DNA of 64,000 bases from Amyloporia xantha. Taxonomy: Eukaryota > Basidiomycota > Agaricomycetes > Polyporales > Adustoporiaceae. Below are positions 24,480 through 35,691 of this stretch, piece after piece (positions within the stretch are counted from its first letter, which is position 1; each line of letters starts with the position of its first letter). Location: positions 1,984,001 to 2,048,000 of the forward strand of contig JAYKKR010000006.1 in the NCBI GenBank assembly GCA_036971615.1, written 5' to 3'. The translations under genes were made by a program, and so were the position numbers. The notes beneath the pieces are model-generated. The model was given only the letters and a program-made list of their open reading frames with translations. It was not told the origin of the DNA and made no database searches.

Positions 24480-24780
24480 TCTCAGTTGGTCTGGTTCACA
24501 ACGGTTGGAATAACAACCCTGTGTAAAGAGTCTTCAAAGTGGATCCCGCAACACATTTCGATCAGATCATGGAATGGGCCTCGCCCACCGCGTCGGGGCC
24601 GTCTGAACTCCCTTGAGCTGGTCCGGTTCATAATAGACGAGGTGATAAGCTGCCGGTGTTACGAGAATTCAGACTGAACGCTGGTCTGAAACGAGACGGC
24701 GGTGCATACGTATAAAACGGTGCGTGTTTCCTCATGTCTCCTCAGAAATACACTTTCTACCACACATTGACCACCCCTGC
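24480..24780 (+). repeat. Left part of the segment duplicated at 18.2-18.5 kb; upstream region of the 24812 gene
   Basis: Similar, in inverted orientation, to 18485-18195. In this copy it is followed by the small gene at 24812, so it acts as that gene's promoter region. The best-conserved stretch is the 80 bp nearest the gene, including the TATA box area, which suggests that a duplicated promoter was copied. Confidence 0.65.
24711..24717 (+). promoter_or_regulatory. TATA box upstream of the 24812 gene
   Basis: The sequence tataaaa begins 101 bp before the ATG. It is within the duplicated segment; the 18 kb copy has atgcgcat/ttatgc at the equivalent place rather than a full TATA box. Confidence 0.5.
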
Positions 24781-24811
24781 GCTCTAAACGCTAGCCCGTA
24801 TTTTTCCAGAC

Positions 24812-25249
24812 ATGTCTTTGCCCACCCGCTCTGACAAGCTCTCTATCCCCATCCGCAACGTGTTCACGCACGAAGTGCTCATGTCTCCTCCACCCAAGGC
24901 CGCTCGCTGCAGCGCTCTTTCCGCTCCCAAGGCACGCCTGGGCCAGCGCCTCGGATGGAAGAAGGCCAACTCCACGACCATGACTGGCCAGCCTCTCATC
25001 CAGGTTACCGACCTCTCCGAGACCGTCGAAGCGTCGGCGACACGCGGACAGTTGGCGCGCCGGATGGGTATCCCGCTGATCCCGCTGAGCGTCGCGCAGC
25101 AGCGGCGTGATATCTCGCACCGCGGACTGGTGCTGGAGGAGGAAGGTGTTGGACGGCCTTGCGGCTCGTACAGCATTGGCTGCGACTTGCTGCCGCTGGA
25201 CATCGCGCGGGGCAGGAAGGAGGTCTCGCACCGTATGTTCCTCTACTGA
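24812..25249 (+). CDS. Unknown 145-residue basic protein in a duplicated segment
   Basis: A single open frame from ATG to TGA begins MSLPTRSDKLSIPIRNVFTH. It is rich in Arg, Leu and Ser with no signal peptide or membrane span that I can see, and no family is recognised. Two imperfect internal echoes exist (QRRDISHRGLVL and GRKEVSHRMFLY), about 50 residues apart, and two similar LPLD/IPLS phrases precede them, which suggests an internal duplication. A TATA box lies 101 bp upstream. The inverted relative at 18 kb lacks this frame completely. The minus strand is also open here, a consequence of high GC. Confidence 0.5.
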   Translation: MSLPTRSDKLSIPIRNVFTHEVLMSPPPKAARCSALSAPKARLGQRLGWKKANSTTMTGQPLIQVTDLSETVEASATRGQLARRMGIPLIPLSVAQQRRDISHRGLVLEEEGVGRPCGSYSIGCDLLPLDIARGRKEVSHRMFLY

Positions 25250-26344
25250 GTGTGCAACGGTGGTGAGGCAGTGTGTCTGCCTGTCGATGACGATGACGAT
25301 GACGATGAGCTGCGATGAGGAGGTGACCCGAGGAGCGGGACGTCCATCGAGTTTCTAGGCCTCGGTGGACGCCTCGGCACATCTCGCGGGGATGACCCTC
25401 CTTGTCGTGGTGAATGGGGCGTGGCGGCGAATTTGTTCGTCGTTGCGCTCCTCAATTTCTTGTTCTGATATCTTTTCCTTCTTCTCAGATAATCACCATC
25501 ACAAGCCCAAAAAACTGGAAAATCTAAAAACACAAAAACACAAACTTCTTTCCCATACGATGCTACGGTATCGATGTTTGTTTACGTTTTTCTTCGCTCC
25601 CCCCCGCACCACACGTTATATTCATCACTGACCTGTTGTTTTCATCCGAGCCAGACGCAGAACCCGATGAATGGCGAAAGTGCGCAGCGCAATCAAGCCC
25701 GAATGCATCCGGAGATGTTTGATTCAGGTATGGCTGACGGCGCGAGCGGGGCGTGGAGTAAGGGAGTCATGAACCCGATGATCTGCTCGTCTCACCTCGC
25801 GCCCTAGGCCTTCTTATCTTCGGATTTTGAATTTGGCATCCACGTTCAGTGATTGTCTCTTCGTTTTAGTCTGTAGGCCGTACTGCCATGTCTTCCGAAC
25901 CGCGCGACGCACACTCGGGAAGCCAGTTGGAGAATTTTGGGACCCGTCGGCGAAGCTGAATGAGGGCCTGATCACCCCGATGAGGCCAGCCTCCCCGACG
26001 AGAGGCAGTATCGAGCTTTCGTTTTCACACATCTCTGCACAGTTGATGGCTGGCGACTTTCAGATAGGTTTTGCGGACACTCTCGACATTGTGTGAGAGA
26101 GGGGTTGGAAGACCATTTATGAATCTCTTATTGGCCATCTCTGCGGCGTGTCGGTCTATTTAATGTACTTGTCCTCGCTTATTTTCTGCGCTGACGCTGT
26201 GCTGTAGGTCATTGTCTATTAGGTAATTTCTGTTTTGCTTTCTTGTACTCGCCGATAATTCATGTATGATAAGTCGCAGATGTAGACACAGTGTAGCCTA
26301 TATGAATAGGAGGAACGGGCCCTTGAGGGTAGAGGTGGTGTGCG
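25250..26344. other. Downstream part of the duplicated segment, no firm gene
   Basis: It contains a gatgac microsatellite near 25287-25310. Plus-strand frames at 25574-25807 and 25827-26096 contain phrases such as MNGESAQRNQARMHPEMFDS and might be further exons of an unknown gene, but splice phases did not give a single convincing model. This is the part missing from the 18 kb copy. Confidence 0.35.
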
Positions 26345-26450
26345 CAGCGAGAGAACGGCCGCTCTCGCTTCGCATTTCATCTCGTCCGCTCAGCCAGGGG
26401 TGTGGGGGAGGGCAAGATATACGCGGGGCACGGCCACGGAGAACGGTGGG
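26345..26450 (+). repeat. Right part of the segment duplicated at 18.09-18.19 kb
   Basis: In reverse complement this matches 18192-18090 closely; the stretch around cgcatttcatctcgtccgct is nearly identical. The match ends in the phrase gttgtgatcta at about 26450. Confidence 0.7.
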
Positions 26451-27271
26451 TTGTGATCTAGTTTCGTATACCGCTGATAGGTGTTGATGTCTCCTGAACA
26501 GAATGCGAGCGGTCCGGTTGTGAATAGGAAGGGCAGACTGAGATCAGAGGGCAAATGCTGCGGCGTTGGGCTGTGCTTTTGTCGGCAGAGAATGCAGGTC
26601 CAATGTGATGCTCTGCGTTGCAGTATCAGGAAACGGTATGGGATAGCGAGTGGCTGGTGCCCAAATCTTCCAACGTAAGCTGCACAGTTTCAGGATTGGG
26701 CTTTGTCCACTCATCGGCATGCGCCTCTAGATCCTCGCACGGACATGTGGGTGCGAAGCTGCGCCCTCCCAACAGGAGTGAGTGTTTATCGTGTCGTGTG
26801 CTGGCCCCACCGCTGACGGTCCACTATGTTCAGGCGTTCTCTGGCGTTCTTGTTCTGTTGCCCTGTTGGCGGTTCATGTAACGACTCGCTAATCTCAATG
26901 TTGCCTGGGCATTTGTACTGTTCTGGATCGGATCCTATATCTCTGCCATCATGAGCCTCGCTTATCATTCTTGGAAGTCTGTCCACACGAGCATTCTGCG
27001 CGCCTCGAGCCCATGTATGTATTGCCATTAGCCACGCAATGCGGTCCTTCCGGCTCGCGTCGCTGTCGTTCTTCGGACGCACGACTTCACACACAGGGCA
27101 CGCCTGTCGATCCCTGCAATGTATCTGACTAGATTACGTATGGTCTACAAGTACTATACACGAGAGCGAGCAACGAAAGCATGTACGACGAAAGAGCAAA
27201 AAACGAAAACACAACGGCAACGAGGGGAACGAGAGTGAAAAATAAAACAACGCCGACAACGACGGCAGCGC
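26451..27271. other. Intergenic stretch with no supported gene
   Basis: Only short frames without family features on either strand. Its right end contains the 3' untranslated region of the minus-strand photoreceptor gene. Confidence 0.4.
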
Positions 27272-29889
27272 TCACGTCGGATCGGTCTGCCCCGACTCGC
27301 CCCATGGCCGCTTGAGGGGAAGCTGGTTGGTGCAGTGCGCGAGCGGGCGGAGGTCGTGGAACCTGAGGTTCCCCTGCGACCGCCACTCCTGCTGGTCATG
27401 CTCGAGCAGCCCGCCCGCGCGACTCGCGCCGGGATACTGCAGCTCATGCTCATACGGCGGCGGCATCAGCACGGGCTCGGGTGGCGGCGGGGCCCGCTGC
27501 GGCTGCGGCTGGCACGTCGTCGACATCGACGTCTTCATCTGCACAGCCGCCTCGAGCGTAGCGACCTCCTCCATCATGCGCTGGTTCGCAAACTTGAGCT
27601 GCTGGAGCTCGTACTGCCAGCTGCTCCCCCGCGTGGTCTGCAGCTCGTCGTACACGCTCTCCGCGAGCGGGTGCACGATGCGCCCCGTATGCGGGACCGC
27701 CAGCGGCTCAAAGTCGACCAGCTTGATCTGGCAGACGAGCGGACCGCTCAGGGGCGGTACCGCGGACCATGCCGCGCCCGACTCGCAGTGTCTATCTGCC
27801 GCCGCGCGGTACAGAACCACCTGCACGACGACCTGCCCGCCATCCTTGCGCTTCATCTCACACGAGACACGGGCTATGTCCTCCGGGGCGTCCGCCGCAC
27901 CCAGCTGCGCGAGCGCGTCCTCCAGCGTGCGTCGCGCGTCGGCCGGGGCCGCCCCGCCCACCAGGTCCCCCACCGCGCGGCCAATGACCTCGCTAGCGGC
28001 CCAGCCCAGGACATCACGCACGCCGGTGCCTGCAAAGAGGACCGTGCCCTGCGCGCTCAGCAGCGCCCACACCTCCCGCTCGACCTCGACGCGCTCATCC
28101 GCAGCGCTATCGTCATCGTCGTCCTCCGCGCGGACGGGCGCGAGCAGCCCTCCGGCCCGATCGACGGGGCCCCAGGCGAGGCGAGGCATGGGGCGCACGC
28201 GGCCGCTGAGGATGATGGCCTTGCGGCCCTTGCCCGGCTCGACGTGCAGCCTGCCGCGACACTCGACCCAGACGACCGTGCCCGACTTGTGCGGCATCCT
28301 GAACAGCAGATCGACGTGGCGCGGGCCGGTGGCGGTCGTTAGGCTCTCGGTGCTGGGCGTGCCCGCGCCTGCGGACGACTCTTTCAGCTCGCGCATGAGC
28401 GGGACGACGTCGGCGGGGTGGCAGAACTCGGCGATGGAGCGGCCGACGAGCTCCTCGGGCGCGTAGCCGAGCACGCGGCGCACGGCGGGGGCGACGTAGA
28501 GGAAGGCGCCTTTGAGGGAAACTACGTGAACAAAGTCGGGGGCGCTCTCGAGCAAGAGCAAATTCAGTGGCCGGTTGCCGTCATAGGGATCGCCTGTGCC
28601 TGCCTTGTCGCCGGTGGCGGGGCCCGGCTGGTTCACGGTGGCAAGGGAGAGCGGGAGGGAGCGGACAAAGGCCGGGCTGGCGAGGAGCGAGTGGAGGGCG
28701 CTGGAGACGCCGTGCATGGCTGCGGCGGTGGCGCGCCAGTTGCGGGGCGGCGGGGCGGTGGGGTTGGAGAGAGCGAGGGAGCGGGAGTAGTCGACGCGGT
28801 AGGTGCCGTCGCGGAGTTTCTGGAGGATGGCGTTGGGCTGCTGGGAGAGGTCGACCTGGAAGCCGACGTGGTAGACGATATCGTCGGCCTCTTCTGGGGT
28901 GTTGTGTACGCCGCCGCGGATGGGAATGACGGTGACGAGGTTGATGAAGGCGGCGCCGCCCTTGCGGTAGTTGATGATGCTGGTCTGGCACTCCTTGTCC
29001 TGTGCGGTGGCGCGCTTGAGGTGGAGGACGGCGTCTGGAGCGGTGTATCTGCGGGGCTCTCCGCGCGCGAGGTGGCCGTCTGGGGACTGGAGGAAGCGGC
29101 AGTTGCGGCCGATCACCTCGTGCTCGTCGTAGCCGGTGAGCGAGAAGAAGGAGGGAGACGCGTACACTGGGAGCGAGACGTTCAGCAGGGCGAAGGATCA
29201 GCAAAGCGGGGCGCACCTATGGGGGCGTCGTAGCGGCGGAGGTCTGCGACGACGAAGGAGCAAGTCATGTCGACGGGGCCGAGGGCGATAGTGGGGTGGG
29301 GGCGTGATGCGACGCGGCTGAGGATAGAGAGGAGGTCGAAACCGGAGGTGGAGTATACGGGGAGGCCGAGGGAGGAGGGAATGGAGAGGGGGACGGAGGA
29401 TATGGGAGGCAGAGAATGGGTAGAGGCGGAGGGATAAGAGGCAAGGTTAGCGGGGGATGGGTGAGCGAGTTGGGCGTGGAGGTCATTGTATGATGGGAGG
29501 CGATAGGGCGGATGGTAGGAATGCTGGGTGTATTTTTGTGGGGGGAAGGCGGGGCTGGAGGGAGATGAGCGAGCGAACGATGGCCACGAACGGACGCACC
29601 TGGAGAGGCTGTCGGACGAGAACCAGGAGGCGGCGAGGGCGTTCGGGTTGGCGAGGAAGCCAGCGGGGAGGACCTCTGCGCCGCCGCCTGGAGCGAGAGT
29701 AGGTGCGCCGAGGTTGGGGACTTGGAAGTGGACGTTGGAGTTGAATGTGGACGCGTCGATGCCGAGGTCGACGTCGGTCGCCGACAGCTGGGCACTGTGC
29801 GCGCCATGCTGGGCACTGTGCGCGCCGTGCTGGGCACTGTGCGCGCCGTGCTGGGCGCTGTGCTGAGAGAGATATCGCTCAAAGGGCAT
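27272..29889 (-). CDS. wc-1: White-collar-1 type blue-light receptor (LOV and PAS domains)
   Basis: Flavin-binding photoreceptor that pairs with a WC-2 partner to switch light-regulated genes. Exons on the minus strand: 29889-29600, 29554-29217, 29166-27272; 840 residues. The LOV domain lies at about 190-320: VYASPSFFSLTGYDEHEVIG is followed at once by RNCRFLQSPDG, containing the photo-adduct cysteine, and later TSIINYRKGGAAFINLVTVI. A second PAS domain follows (FVHVVSLKGAFLYVAPAVRR, LGYAPEELVGRSI) and a third (VWALLSAQGTVLFAGTGVRD, VLGWAASEVIGRA). A coiled helix comes next (FANQRMMEEVATLEAAVQM). No GATA zinc finger is present, as is usual in basidiomycete WC-1. The N-terminus has a 7-residue repeat (see 29788). 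The C-terminus LKRPWGES may be part of a nuclear signal. Confidence 0.9.
29788..29863 (-). repeat. 21 bp tandem repeat in the photoreceptor N-terminus
   Basis: Three to four copies of a 21 bp unit containing gggcactgtgcgcgcc lie in the first coding exon. They encode repeats of AQHGAHS near residues 9-34. The copies are nearly identical, so copy number probably varies between strains. Confidence 0.85.
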
Positions 29890-30869
29890 CGTGGTCGGAG
29901 GCAGACTTGGGGACAGGCAGCAGGCGAACTGTTATCCTGCCCAGGCTACCCACCCTTCGGCCCTGTCCTTCCCTTTTTTGACCTGTGGGCCATTGTGGGA
30001 CCTGTCACGACCCCGTCCCGCCGCCGGCAACCCGACAGCTTGGTGACATGTGCCCGAGATGCCCTGCCGACGGGCGGCGCACTCTGGGGTCCTCCGTTTC
30101 TTTCGGACGGCGGCTAGTCCGCGAGCACAAGGCAGCCCGTCGTCGCGGAGACGGGCCGACACAAAATGCCCAACCTTCCGATCGCGATCCTCAGCCGTTG
30201 CGCCAAGCGGGGCCCGCGAGATCCCCATCCAAGTGACTGCCCGCATTCACGCTCAATCGTGCATTCACTCCACTCCGTCTTCCCGCTCACTGCACCCACC
30301 CTCGCATCGGTTAGCACCGCGCCTCTTTCCCGGTTTCCTGCTCTAACAATAGCGGCGCACGGACCGTTTCAGCTCGTTCACAACCACGCCTCGCGCTTGA
30401 CGCGACACTGCTGTCTGCAAAATTTAGCAGGATAGCCTCTGCCTCCGCACCGCAGACGTCGTGCCTGCGTGCGTCGTACCCGACATAGCACCCGCCAAAT
30501 TAAAATTTAATGCAATCGCCGCTTCGCCATATGTGTCTTCACTTACCATCCACGCGACTCCTCATGGCAGCGGTTACAAATGGACGTGCGCATTGTTCAC
30601 CGTGCGTGACAGTCCGTCCGATGCGAGACACCCGATTCACATGAATTCTGCAGGGCAGGATCTCTATTCGCGCTTGGAACTCGTCTCACTTCTAGGGTTC
30701 TTGAATGCGAGGGTCCCCCCCCCCAAGCCTCGTACAAATTGTAACACTACGATAGATTCCGCTTCCGCTCTGTTCCTGCGTCATGCTACAGTACATTCAA
30801 CAATACAACACTTGACCTCGCGCTTTCTAATTCATTCTTTCATTCCGCATTACGCCCCTCAAACACGTC
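29890..30869. promoter_or_regulatory. Upstream region of the photoreceptor gene, downstream of aldolase
   Basis: A gap of nearly 1 kb between two tandem minus-strand genes. It contains the photoreceptor promoter and the 3' untranslated region of the aldolase gene. A run of nine Cs lies at 30716-30724. No coding frame with family features was seen. Confidence 0.45.
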
Positions 30870-32584
30870 TCACAGTTGATCTGCACACAGCCATTAGTGT
30901 CTGCCCGCTCCGTCAAAACACAACACGCATACGCACCGACGTTCCCAAGGTCAGTGCACGCCTCCTTGACACGCTGCGACAGCGTCTTCTCACCCTCCCG
31001 CACCCACACACGCGGGTCGTAGTACTGCCCGCCACGCCATCATCAGCCCACACGCGCAGGAATCCAAACTCGACCCGCGACGTACCTTCTTGTTCGGCTT
31101 GTCCGCGCCCTCAGGGTTGCCGACCTGCGACTGCAGGTAGCCCGACTTCTTCTGGACAAAGTCCTGCAAATGAAAGCGCGTTCAGTCGTCATCGTCCGAG
31201 CATTCGCGGGAGCACGTGACTAACCCGAATACCGACGAGGTACGCGTATTGCGTGTCTGCGGGGAGCAACTGAGCACATACGCAAGATAACAGCGCGCGA
31301 GGTACGCACCCGTGTCGACGTTCATCTTGACCACGCCGTTCTGGACCGCCGTCTTGATCTCTTCCTTGGTCGAGCCGGAGCCACCGTGGAAGACGAGGAA
31401 CCTGCGGGAGATCCCGATCAGCAGCCAACTCCAGATGCACAGCCGACGGACTCACAGAGGCTTCTTCTTTCCCCCACCGAGCTTCTCCTCGGCGTACACC
31501 TGGTGCTTCTGGAGGAGCTCCGGGTGCAGGCGCACGTTCCCGGGCTTGTACACGCCGTGGACGTTCCCGAACGCCGCCGCGATGCTAAAGTTGGGCCCGA
31601 TCGCAGACAGCGCGGTGTACACGTCCCAGATGTCCTCCGGCTGCGTGTACAGCTTGTTGTTGTCCACGTTCGTGTTGTCCACGCCGTCCTCCTCGCCGCC
31701 CGTGATGCCGATCTCCATCTCGAGCCAGAGCCCGAGCGGCGCCATCCGCCGGAAGTACGACACGCACGTCGCGATGTTCTCCTCCTTGGGCTCCTCGGAC
31801 AGATCGAGCATGTGCGACGAGAAGAGCGGCTCCTGGTGCAGCTTGTAGTACTCCTCGTCCGCCTTGAGCATCCCGTCGAACCACGGGAGCAGCTTGTGCG
31901 CGCAGTGGTCCGAGTGCATCACGACGGGGCTGTCGGCACGGCACGGGTCAGCAGCATGCAGAGCGCGAGAGAGACGTGCACGTACACCCCGTATTCCTTC
32001 GCGAGCAGGCGGACGTGGTGCGCCGCGGCGGTGGCACCGAGGATGGACGCCTGCTGCTTGTCGTTCGCAAGGCCCTTGCCGGCGTAGTACGCCGCACCGC
32101 CCTGCGAGACTTGGATAATGATGGGGCTCTTGATGTCGCTGTATGTGGACCTGTCAGCACCAGGGCCGAGCGGCGTTAGAAGACGGAACTGACCGTGCTG
32201 CTTCGAGGACCGCGTTGGCTGTAGAAGAAGACGTGACGTTCTAAGCAGCGCAGGGGCGGTTAGTGCGGACTTTGGGGTTGGGGTTGGGATGGCGCGACTT
32301 ACGATGGCCTGATATACGCGATGGTACGATGTCGAGAGTTAGTCTGCGCGAGGTGCATATGGACGGAGAGACTTACGGGGATGGCAAACTGCGGCATCCA
32401 CGAGTGAGTACTGCGGCATATCAGGATGTATGAGGGACAGAGGACGGACCTGATGCTCCTTTGCGTATTCAAAAAGCTTGCGGACGTTGTCTCCGGTCAA
32501 GACACCGGCCTGCTCTGCGTGTTACGATGGCTCGCCGATTGAGAACGGAGGCACACTTACGGGGACAATATCGAGGATACCCAT
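30870..32584 (-). CDS. FBA1: Fructose-bisphosphate aldolase, class II
   Basis: Zinc-dependent glycolytic enzyme splitting fructose-1,6-bisphosphate into two triose phosphates. Twelve exons on the minus strand: 32584-32561, 32509-32450, 32388-32377, 32308-32303, 32240-32194, 32138-31986, 31929-31456, 31401-31310, 31256-31225, 31163-31086, 31024-30937, 30880-30870; 358 residues, equal to the yeast enzyme within one residue. Active-site parts seen: VVMHSDHCAHKLLPWFDGM, with the zinc histidine and catalytic aspartate, then LEMEIGITGGEEDGVDN, IAAAFGNVHGVY, LVFHGGSGST and VVKMNVDTDTQYAYL. Two exons are extremely small: 12 nt (FAIP) and 6 nt (AI), both phase 0; together with their neighbours they give KEHQ-FAIP-AI-NVTSSSTAN, which matches the conserved family sequence. 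The gene is probably strongly expressed. Confidence 0.95.
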
Positions 32585-33085
32585 TGTTTCTGAGTGGGTT
32601 AGGCTTAGCGTTGGGCAAGCGAGAGAGATGGATGAGAGAGAGAGAGCGTTGGAGAGAGGTCGGAGTGTTGAAGATATAAGCGGAGGACCCGCGCTATCCG
32701 GCGCTAATGGTCATGAGCGCGACTATCGATCGGATCACGTGCGCAGACCCAGTGCGAGGCTCCGAGGGCTCGAGTCCGTGCCGAGCTCATCGTTCGACCC
32801 GACGAGGCCCACCTATCTCTCGCTCCTCTCATTCATTGTGTTGAACATGCTGCCAGAGGCAGGCATCTCCTGGTCGCACCTGGCGGCTGGGACTCCTATG
32901 GAGTTCCGCACTCCTCGGGTGAGAACAGTGAGCTAATTCTCAGCGATCGAACGTTTTTCCTCGGGCCGCCGCGACTACGAATGTCGTATGTCATGGATTA
33001 CCCTGGACTTACTGAGGGCGGTTCTCCGTTGTCGAGAAGGCGGAGCTCCCGAGCTGCTGTTCACACATCACGACTTCTGCTTGCA
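32585..33085. other. Upstream region of the aldolase gene
   Basis: Promoter and 5' leader side of the minus-strand aldolase gene. Purine-rich (gagagagatgg) just upstream of the start as read on the plus strand, that is, a pyrimidine-rich leader on the coding strand, common for strongly expressed fungal genes. No other gene is seen. Confidence 0.45.
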
Positions 33086-33091
33086 CTTCAG

Positions 33092-33753
33092 CTACTGTAC
33101 TATTTCGACCAACTGTTCAGCGCTGTGACGTGTGACACCAAAGTTTCAACTGTTCAGCTGTTCAGAGGCCTGAGTGACCTGTGACCACACCTACTGTTCA
33201 GTTCAACGATTTGGTGTGACACGTTCCGGTGGTAGGGGCTCATGTCAAAAAAATTTTCATGCGACTTACCTGGAGGGGCAATAAGTAAGGTAGATGTACA
33301 TTCAACGTTTGTCGTGTTAAAATACCAATTATATGTATATTTCAGAAAATATATTCCATTTAGACCATGTATCTCCTAATTTACCCCAGTCTGAGCAAAT
33401 AAACTCAGCGCTGTTGCTCGTACATCCCCTAATATGGCTAACAGTAGCAAAAACTTGAAGCCTTTGAGAGTTATAGCAGCGAAAAATAATGAGGGCCCGC
33501 AGATCAAGAGAAGAGATTTGACATAAATGTATCAGTCTTTTTTTTCTGTCGTATTCTATAGCTACAGCCTGCTAATTGCCATTGCGCGCGTTTTCGACCG
33601 TTTGCGAGAGTCAGAGGGCCGAAAAAAGGGGGTTTTAGTAGGTGTGACCAATGAACGAGATCGATGTTCAGACCCCCCTGTGACCTGTGACCCGACGGTG
33701 TTCAAGGGGCCCTGTGACCCGTGACCGAACAGCTGGTCGAAATAGTACAGTAG
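33092..33753. mobile_element. Candidate MITE, about 662 bp, 29 bp terminal inverted repeats
   Basis: The left end CTACTGTACTATTTCGACCA and the right end on the other strand are the same over 20 bp; similarity continues to about 29 bp with two mismatches (ACTGTTCAG versus GCTGTTCGG). The direct repeat CTTCAG flanks both ends (33086-33091 and 33754-33759). Depending on where the ends are drawn, CTTCAGCT gives 8 bp. Inside, CCTGTGACC-type motifs recur near both ends, like transposase-binding subterminal repeats. The interior is AT-rich with no transposase. The superfamily is uncertain, possibly hAT. Confidence 0.7.
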
Positions 33754-33759
33754 CTTCAG

Positions 33760-35691
33760 CTGCATCCGGAATGAAGATCAACCGTGACCGGTGACCGCTC
33801 ATTCATTGGACTAGCGACCTGAGGTTCCTGAGCCAGCATGCTGGCGGCTCTGGCTAGAAACCCAATAGACTGGAGCCCGTCAGAGGGAGTACTCGTCTAC
33901 AGTAGACAAGTGTTTAGAAGGTCTATGCTCACAACTTAGGTATGCGGCTTTCCCACACCATGTTTCTCTTGTCAACAAATGCTGAGCGTTGTATGCATAT
34001 CAATTATGATGCTTGCAAGAGGTTTCGCTTGATCGACACCGTGTAAGATAGAACGTGCGCCAGCACGTCTCGACGAACAGCATTATATATTGACTTGCAG
34101 TCAAAGTTACCAGACTCAAGAGGGTTAAAACATGGCGCTGATTTGTTAACGACTGTCCGAAAGGTTGAGTTCTTGAGCAATAGGATCACGAGTTTTTAGA
34201 CGCAGAATTCGTCATCTTGGCTTTGCTAATCGCTTCGTTCCAGGGAGATCTACATAGTATTGGAGACGCAGTGCTAAATGCATCGTCATTACCCAAATCT
34301 AGCGGTGAGCATGCCAATCAGGAAAAAAGCCGGTTGATATGTTGACCTGGCCGACGATGGATCTAAATTCGAAAAGATTCGTTACTACCTTCTCGGTATA
34401 GGACGTAGCTTTCGGGAGCCAGCTGGTTAACCCTATTCGTTAGTATATTTTTCAGTCCCTTCGCAAAACGCTAATGGATAATTTATGACACTTGCTTGGG
34501 TGGCTCCGTTGCTCCACAAAAGGCTGAGCTCCGGATGTGTATCTGACAACCGCTACCAGGCGGAATGGTTGACGACTCTTTGGAGAATAACAAGAAACCT
34601 AACGGATCACACTCTAATACATCATGCATGTATTCACAAGGCCGCTACCGCCTTCTCCGTACTGAAGGCAATCGGGAGTTGACCGTGTCATCAGGGGTAA
34701 CCCTGCAAACCATGCCCATCGGACTCCTCAACCTGCCCTGGTTTGCATTGATGGATTTGTTTGAGCCTTGATGGGGAATCTAGCCACACTGTCGGAACCC
34801 TGGCAATCTGGCACACAGAGATGACATTCAGTTCGAACACATTACCCAGGCTGCTCCATGCTCCGGGACATATCTGTACGGTACCTTTTCTGGACATATG
34901 GCTGTCGTAAGATTGGCATAGAAGTTAGTCAATCGGAACCAGAGTCGTGAAATATCGTTTTGCAAAAAAATGTGATTCATTCATATGACCCGGATCATAT
35001 TGATTGAAACACGCATTTGCAGGTGTTTTTTCGTTAGATAGCAGTGACTCTGGTACATCAAGTGCTTTCCATGAAGATCTGCATTGTGGAATTGTGATGT
35101 TGATCGAACACTACACGCAGTTCGGATGCAGTTGAACAAAATTATTTCTCGCCGTGTCCTCCAGAGATTGTCTCCACATACGTTATTGTTCTGCTACCTT
35201 GCTTAGAGAATGAAATTCAGTTTGGGAGTGGTGCGATCAGTTTTACGCCCGTATATGTTGACTTGGCGAAGCAAGCACTTATGTATATGTTAAGTTTAGT
35301 GACTGCTGCCAATACGAGCGATTGGATACCGTCGGATTTCATCGTCTTTCAGCAATGCTATCATTGGGATTATCTGACTGCGTCTGTACTAGTCAAGCGA
35401 GCAAAAGTACTCCGCAATCTATGCAAAGAGGAATCAAGTGAAGACTTCGCGTAACTTCGCGTTGCAATGGCTCGTGGAAGCGTGAGTTGCGTCAATGTGT
35501 GCAAGCCAGAAAATATTCCTTCTCCTTCTTACTCGGTGTACCGATGTCTGTTTCGTCAAGTCGGATGAATACGAGTACCCAGGCACGTACACATTCGTGC
35601 GCGCTGAACGTGTCGTGATGGCTTGTAAAGAGAGGGCTGCGTGCAGACCCGAGTATCATAATACGCGCGACTTGCATCTATATATCCTACC
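33760..35691. other. AT-rich gene-free stretch of 1.9 kb
   Basis: No frame longer than about 110 codons and none with recognisable features. The right end carries the 3' side of the NOC4 gene. Likely old, degraded repeat sequence. Confidence 0.4.

Noticed and set aside
28418..29233. Plus-strand open frame of 271 codons rich in Gly, Glu and Val
   Set aside because: Shadow of the very GC-rich LOV/PAS exon on the minus strand.
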